DNA from: Trichomonas tenax
Lineage: Eukaryota > Parabasalia > Trichomonadida > Trichomonadidae
DNA: 42,225 nt
Assembly (NCBI GenBank): GCA_023091735.1
Contig: JALKBU010000409.1
Coordinates: 1-42,225 of the forward strand
Direction: 5' to 3'
Shown here: positions 37,231 through 42,225 of the stretch, one piece after another
How positions within the stretch are numbered: the stretch's first letter is position 1
Layout of the letters: every line of letters begins with the position of its first letter
Notes under the pieces: generated by a model
Seen by the model: the letters and a program-made list of their open reading frames with translations, nothing else
Database searches by the model: none
What the model was told of the DNA's origin: nothing
Position numbers and translations under genes: made by a program

Positions 37231-38941
37231 TTTTAATCATTTTAGATGCATTTCTTAGTTTTGCCTTACCTTATCTTTGTTTCTCCTGTATAAATAAAGC
37301 ATTATTATCGATAATTTTTTATATCAAATATTTTCAATATTCACAAATACAGTTGTAAATGCTAATGGCATACATGAGTGATTACTTCCGTCAATCTGTG
37401 GTGTATACAAGACATAAAACTATAGAAAATTATAAATGAATGAGTAAAACTTAATATATTCTTATTTTATTGGCATGCATGCGTTATAATATACTTGTAT
37501 GTGTTGTGCAGCATGCAATTAATTGAGTCTAATATGTATATAAATATAAAATTTGCATTATTCAAGAATGTATGTGAATAGTTTCATAAGTCAATCATAC
37601 ATAAATTTTGTATGAAATTTGTAATGTGTTTTGTGATAATATTGAACTTTATGAGAAAAAGAGATTTCAATTGCGCTGAATATTTGATAACAAGTGTGCG
37701 CATAGTAGGTATTAGAAATTCAGTGATTGCATATATTAGTGTAATACTATAATATATTGTCTATTAGAAGTGTATTAATGAAAATTGGAATCAACTCTTT
37801 TCAATATCTTCGTTTATTTGATAATGTGGCTGGTGTTAGAATATGATTTTATGTATGTTTTGTGATTGTAATTAGTCTTTTTTCAAAAATTAGTAGAATC
37901 AAAATGTGATTAATGATTTTTATGTGTGATATTGTGTATGTTTCATTTCATAACTATTTTTCATTATATTACAATGACTGTGAATAAATTTTGAGCTCAA
38001 AATACTCTTTCTATCACTGTAAAATGTGCATTTTTTGTGATTGAAAAGTGATAGTGATGCGCATGTTAATCCTGATTTTTTCGCCAATTAATTTGGATTT
38101 GACTAATACTTATATGACATAATATATCATCAAACATGTTCTTCATACTGTACTTTATTCTAAATGAATAGAATACTGTTTATAGGCTCTGTACAACGTC
38201 AAAAACACGTCCTTAACCAAACAAAAGAAATATAGACATTCTGTGTGTTTAAGATGTTATACTGTTTCCACCTAGCATTCAAATAATAGGCAATGCAATT
38301 TTGTGTATTTCTATTGATATATAATACCCGATGCAAGCAAAACTCAATAAATCTTGATTATGTTGGGTATAGATTATTTACTACTCATATATTCTTTCTG
38401 TGCAGAGCAATCCATCAGAAACGGTGTAAATAACAAAACTTCTTATGATAAATATTTTTGACAGTGTAAAGTCATTTTGTCAAAATGTCAAAAATGCAAA
38501 ATTATGTTTTCAGTATATGTTCATGTTTTAATATATATTTCTAATTCAACTAACGAAGAATTAGTCATTTTTAATAAGTTTTTAAAAATGATTATTTCCA
38601 TATTAATGTTATAGATCATAGTGTGTAGTGCGTTATTCATACATGCACGCTGTATATTGTCGTTTTACTACTAAAAATGTAAAAATTCTATTCAATATTA
38701 TCAAACTTATTTAAAAAGACTATAAATAATTGTCTTCCATTCTATATTATTCTTCTATGTATGTAAAAGGATAAAATCTATTGAAACATAGATGTTTCTG
38801 TCAAAATAAAGCGAAATCACATGATTCGGTCATTTTCCAGAGAATTTAAAACTTGCAGTATCTCTTTTGATTATTTATTCATATTATAATCAATAAAATG
38901 CTGCAAAGTAACTTAGAAAGCATAGATTATAATCCAAAGTA
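37231..38941. other. Gene-free AT-rich stretch, about 1.7 kb
   Basis: No coding frame, tRNA or repeat recognised; TGACAGTGTAAAG-like and GTCAAAATGTCAAAA sequences at about 38459-38495 only loosely resemble the recurrent motif. Confidence 0.5.
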
Positions 38942-39523
38942 TCAAATATCATTGAAAATGACGGACTTCTTGGCCACATCATCTAGAACATCAATGTGTT
39001 CCAGAAAATGGCCAATAAGCGCGTCATTTTCAATGGTGTTCGATCTTGAAATATACATCAACATTATATTTCCTTTGATATGGTAAGTATCGAATATTTG
39101 TATACTTTTGATGTAATTTTCGTGTTTATTAGTGCCTGAAGTCGATAATTTATTCAAAAAAATAAATACTATTAAAAATGATTAATTTCTAGCACGAATT
39201 CTCCAGAACAGCTAATTTCCGGAGAATTCGTGCTAGAAATTGATCATTTTTGATGGTATTTAAAAACGAATAATTAGAAATCGCAGTTTGCTTTAGTTAT
39301 CAGAACTTCTGCACATTATGAAATCATTGTCGTTGATGTACCTGACCTTGTCTTTGGAGATTGATTCCCAGTCAAGAATCATTTGTGAAAATAAATTTTC
39401 CATCGTTATAAAAATTTGAAATTTAAAGAATTTACAGGCGTAGATGTCATTGAAGTTAGAAATGGTTTCATCTTCAATATTATGATTAATTTTCCATTCA
39501 CAATCGATTTGCATGAATTGCAA
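38942..39523 (-). pseudogene. Possible decayed gene interrupted by a hairpin
   Basis: Two minus-strand frames with protein-like composition, 39523-39293 (ends MILDWESISKDKVRYINDND) and 39157-38942 (ENDALIGHFLEHIDVLDDVA), flank a 78-bp hairpin. Neither has a recognisable domain, promoter or partner. The order would fit the start and a middle part of one decayed gene, perhaps an ankyrin protein; this is a weak inference. Confidence 0.25.
39174..39251. ncRNA. Near-perfect 31-bp hairpin with 16-nt loop
   Basis: 39174-39204 pairs with 39221-39251 over 31 positions with a single T-G wobble; the inner 21 bp are perfect (AATTTCTAGCACGAATTCTC and complement). Span 78 nt, the size of a miRNA precursor. 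Shares TTTCTAGCAC with the hairpin at 8304-8367. Could also be a tiny foldback insertion. Confidence 0.45.
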
Positions 39524-39539
39524 TCTTTGGAGCTATTGA

Positions 39540-40498
39540 TTTAAATATGAAATCATATAAAATAAATGTTGAATTAATTAAAATGGCCTCAAATGAATGT
39601 TTATACGAATTAGATTGCCAATATCACAATATAGATATTTGGAGCTTGTGTATTAATTTTGTTAAAAGAGAAAAATAAGATGATGTAACGGTGACATAAA
39701 ATTTTCACGCCAAAAAAACAGCTTTTTCATAAAATGACAGCATTAGTAGATGTACCAGCATCTGAGTGGTCCAGATTTTACTCAGACCCAATCGATAAGA
39801 CCCACAAATACAACCAAACGAGGATTCGAGAAACTGCTGTGATGTGAGAGATATTACAGCAGCATCAGTTAGAGAATTTGCATTTAGAAATGCTGCTACT
39901 AAGGTGTTAATGGATGATTTCATGGACCATTTTCTTTATATAACGATGGAAATGCAGTCCATAATAGGAATTGTTTCGGCAAATGTTTATCACTCTACAA
40001 ATCATAGCAAACATTAGGACGACAGCAAATATAATCAAATACATATCTTCTATAATTATTAATTCCCGAAAAGGAATTACATTAAATAAAGGATCTGGAT
40101 TAGCCGCAGGAGCAATGGATCCATATCTCCAAACCTTTTATGTAAAATATATAGTTCATTTGTTAATAATACTCAAAATTCGGCTATGAGTTAGGTCAAA
40201 ATGTAAATGCTTCACATAACAGCATCGTTGGCAACATATTTAATATCCAGACTTTCCTAGGTTATGCATCAATTATTTTTTTATCTTTGATGACGAACTA
40301 CAAGGAATGAATAAAAGAACAAAAAGACAACAAGATTTGTGTTTTGAAGAGTCATTTAAATTACAATTTTCATCAAATTGAATATGTATTACAAACCAAA
40401 TGCAAACAAGAAACTATTGGTTTGTTGATTTAAAATAGCATCTATGGAGCAGTGGCATTATTTGCATTACAAAATTTAATCTAAATAAAACAGTTTTA
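39540..40498. other. Probable decayed beta-helix debris
   Basis: Plus-strand fragments GPFSLYNDGNAVHNRNCFGK (about 39925-39985), then SSFVNNTQNSA and ELGQNVNASHNSIVGNIFNI in shifting frames resemble beta-helix surface protein pieces with many stops. The small frame at 39971-40189 is one of these. No intact gene. Confidence 0.3.
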
Positions 40499-41644
40499 TT
40501 AATGCTGAGAGTAACTTGAAATGCACTCATTGAAGTCTTTTTCAGATAAATTGAAATTAGATTCTGCCATGTAACGCATTGCATATTCAAGAATTCTATC
40601 ACCATTAGACATTGCAGCAATCTTTAATTTTATTTTATCTTTGTAATCTCTGATTGTTTGATTCCTTGTGTTTCGATAAATAGTTGCGATGCCCAATAAT
40701 ATAAATGGTTTCATGTAAACGAAATCATCAATTTTGAGGAAAAGCGATCTTACATTTTCTGGTTCGTAATTACTGGGGTTAATAATTTTGTGATAAAGCT
40801 TGAGTTCGGCATAAGGAATATATCGAGATTTCTCCATCAACATGAAGCTGTCGTAATTGAAACTTGAACGAAGTTTGGTGAAGAAAACTTTTTTATGCGT
40901 TTGTCTGAGAAAGTCAAAAGCACCAACTTTATCTGGTAATTGCTTGGAAAGATCTTGAACATATGATAATATTTCACCTATTACGTTTAACTCTTTATCT
41001 GGCCACGAAGTCAAATCCATAATGTTTCTATAAATTAATTTTGCGACAACTTCGGAGTTCGTAGTGCATATCAATAAATTCCTTAACAGAACAGGATTTG
41101 GATTCAATGCGAGTAAATCAATGCATTTGTTAAAAATTGTTTGCAAATCTTTTTTAAAATCTGGATCTTTCGATGATAAATTAATACTTTGAATGTTAAT
41201 AACTTTTAATTTTTCTTTTAATATCTTCATACGGTTTAAATCAAAATGATCACAAGCATGATTATATTCTTTTTTTAGTGAATCATAACGTTTTTGAATA
41301 TTACAGAAAGTAAGCAATTCCTTGGTGGCAGAGCGTAGTTTGTCAGAATGTAAATTTGCAATAATGCTGAATTCGTTTTTTGTAAATTCGTATTTAAAAT
41401 TTAGTTGAGTTAGAGCGTCAATTGCTGGTGAAAATTGATTCAGGTAACTTTCTATCATATCCATATTCTTAATAGTCGTTAAATCTCTCTTTAACATGTA
41501 CATTTGTGTTTCAACTGCATCTTTGTACTCTTTGAGATCGATTGTATGATGAGAACTATCACTGGGAAGAGCAAAAAGTTTGTCTGGATCCATATTAAAT
41601 GGATCAGAAGAATAACTAACTGAAAATTGTTCAATTGTTTGCAT
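40499..41644 (-). CDS. Predominantly helical protein of unknown function (381 aa)
   Basis: Fully open, not recognised. After an acidic N-terminus with DPFNMDPDKLFALP, nearly the whole protein is predicted-looking amphipathic helix: 45-175 may be coiled coil (EYKDAVETQMYMLKRDLTTI, KRYDSLKKEYNHACDHFD), the rest alpha-solenoid-like (GEILSYVQDLSKQLPDK, ESFN-type ends). No membrane helix or signal peptide. The plan (N-terminal coiled coil, helical rods) resembles small subunits of vesicle-tethering complexes such as COG, GARP or exocyst, but no diagnostic motif is visible. A TCACTTTT initiator 32 nt upstream supports the ATG at 41644. Confidence 0.7.
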   Translation of the reverse strand: MQTIEQFSVSYSSDPFNMDPDKLFALPSDSSHHTIDLKEYKDAVETQMYMLKRDLTTIKNMDMIESYLNQFSPAIDALTQLNFKYEFTKNEFSIIANLHSDKLRSATKELLTFCNIQKRYDSLKKEYNHACDHFDLNRMKILKEKLKVINIQSINLSSKDPDFKKDLQTIFNKCIDLLALNPNPVLLRNLLICTTNSEVVAKLIYRNIMDLTSWPDKELNVIGEILSYVQDLSKQLPDKVGAFDFLRQTHKKVFFTKLRSSFNYDSFMLMEKSRYIPYAELKLYHKIINPSNYEPENVRSLFLKIDDFVYMKPFILLGIATIYRNTRNQTIRDYKDKIKLKIAAMSNGDRILEYAMRYMAESNFNLSEKDFNECISSYSQH

Positions 41645-41670
41645 CTAAAAAAATTGCCGTCAAATTTAAG

Positions 41671-41678
41671 AAAAGTGA
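41671..41678 (-). promoter_or_regulatory. Initiator TCACTTTT of the 381-aa gene
   Basis: TCAYW match on the minus strand with +1 at 41676; leader of about 31 nt. Confidence 0.55.
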
Positions 41679-41957
41679 CAATGATTTTTTTTCTTTGAAA
41701 AATCAAAATGTTAAAAAGTAGTATACAGATTGTGAATTGTAGGGGTAATCCAAAATTTGGCTAACCCCAAAATATCAGCAATCTGAGACTATCCATAATC
41801 ATAATTTCACTAATATATAAAATAAACAATTTTCCTATAATTTATATCGAAATCCTATTAATGTCTTATAAATTGTTATTAAAATATATTGTTTAATTAA
41901 TAATGTAAATTCTTATGGTAGGGATTTATTAATGGTTTCCATAAATTGTTAAAATAA
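41679..41957. other. Intergenic to edge of second virus-like fragment
   Basis: AT-rich, nothing recognised; the boundary of the virus-like element lies somewhere here. Confidence 0.4.
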
Positions 41958-42225
41958 AATAACGTAAATCCTGCTCAAATATTTGGTTTCGGTGAATGGG
42001 AGCCAATCGTTGATCGTTTCTTATATTGTATTAATTCATCAAGAGAAACAGGAGGAAATAAAAAGATTTCAGTAGATAACTTACCTTCACACAATCACTA
42101 CTTTTCAGGTTCAACATCAACAGCAGGAGTTCATACACACTCAATGACATCTTATTATTCAAATTTTGATTATAATCATGGTAAATACGAAAGTAATTAT
42201 ATGACTGATGTAATGTCAATTCCTA
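41958..42225 (+). CDS. Phage tail-collar-like protein, internal part (partial, runs off the window)
   Basis: Open from 41958 (after a TAA at 41955-41957) to the right edge. NPAQIFGFGEWEPIVDRFLY is the usual entry of tail-collar/fibre tip domains (IFG-x-W-x-x-x-x-x-RFL), followed by VDNLPSHNHYFSG and GVHTHS, the histidine-rich metal-binding motif of phage short tail fibres. The C-terminal PPY...W-R motif seen at the left edge of the window would come later. The absence of an ATG means this copy is 5'-truncated or its start lies in another frame. Probably the edge of a second Maverick-type element in the same orientation. Confidence 0.65.

Overview
The window is strongly AT-rich eukaryotic nuclear DNA, very probably from a trichomonad (Parabasalia), most like Trichomonas vaginalis. 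The evidence is a histone H3 with the family's small N-terminal variations, a BspA-type leucine-rich-repeat surface protein with a C-terminal membrane anchor, glycine-rich and parallel beta-helix (Pmp-like) surface-protein remnants, ankyrin genes, a NEK kinase, intron-less genes, very short 5' leaders behind TCAYW initiators, and virus-like Maverick/Polinton-type DNA at both ends. I cannot exclude a sister genus.

Layout. 1-3410 is a decayed virus-like element: the C-terminus of a phage tail-collar-like protein, tandem repeats, and minus-strand genes, one split by a TA-flanked 1272-bp transposon and one with an in-frame stop. 3795-4685 is a SAP/HeH plus two-membrane-segment protein, a candidate inner nuclear membrane protein. 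4822-6830 holds two broken glycine-rich surface genes with a tRNA-Gly(GCC) between them. 8046-10042 is non-coding and carries about 14 long hairpins, twelve of them in three homologous four-hairpin blocks (one inverted). 10950-14063 holds four broken beta-helix gene copies. 14563-18924 holds housekeeping genes: histone H3, a MINDY-type deubiquitinase, a broken ankyrin/coiled-coil gene and a RhoGAP. 18987-21254 is the BspA-like gene. 21514-25790 holds an HNH protein, a small unknown gene, a truncated DDE transposase and a 1.8-kb transposon with 37-bp inverted ends. 25913-28192 encodes a KATNIP-domain protein and RNase H2 subunit C. 28361-30518 is gene debris (beta-helix, a duplicated RNase H2C tail, a truncated thioredoxin/PDI gene). 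30918-35599 encodes a glutamine-rich protein with an eIF4E-binding motif and a NEK kinase, with a foldback element between them. 35869-41644 holds a small gene under E2F-like sites, an ankyrin remnant, a near-perfect 31-bp hairpin and a helical protein of unknown role. 41958-42225 enters a second tail-collar-like gene.

The intact genes are single transcription units rather than an operon; they serve chromatin, ubiquitin, GTPase, flagellar/basal-body, RNA/DNA-hybrid and translation control. The most novel items are the hairpin cluster at 8.0-10.0 kb (pre-miRNA-sized, paired sites covarying between copies), short double hairpins with covarying stems that sit both in non-coding DNA and inside ORFs of the left element, and a recurrent TTTACRYGWCA motif found near several gene starts.
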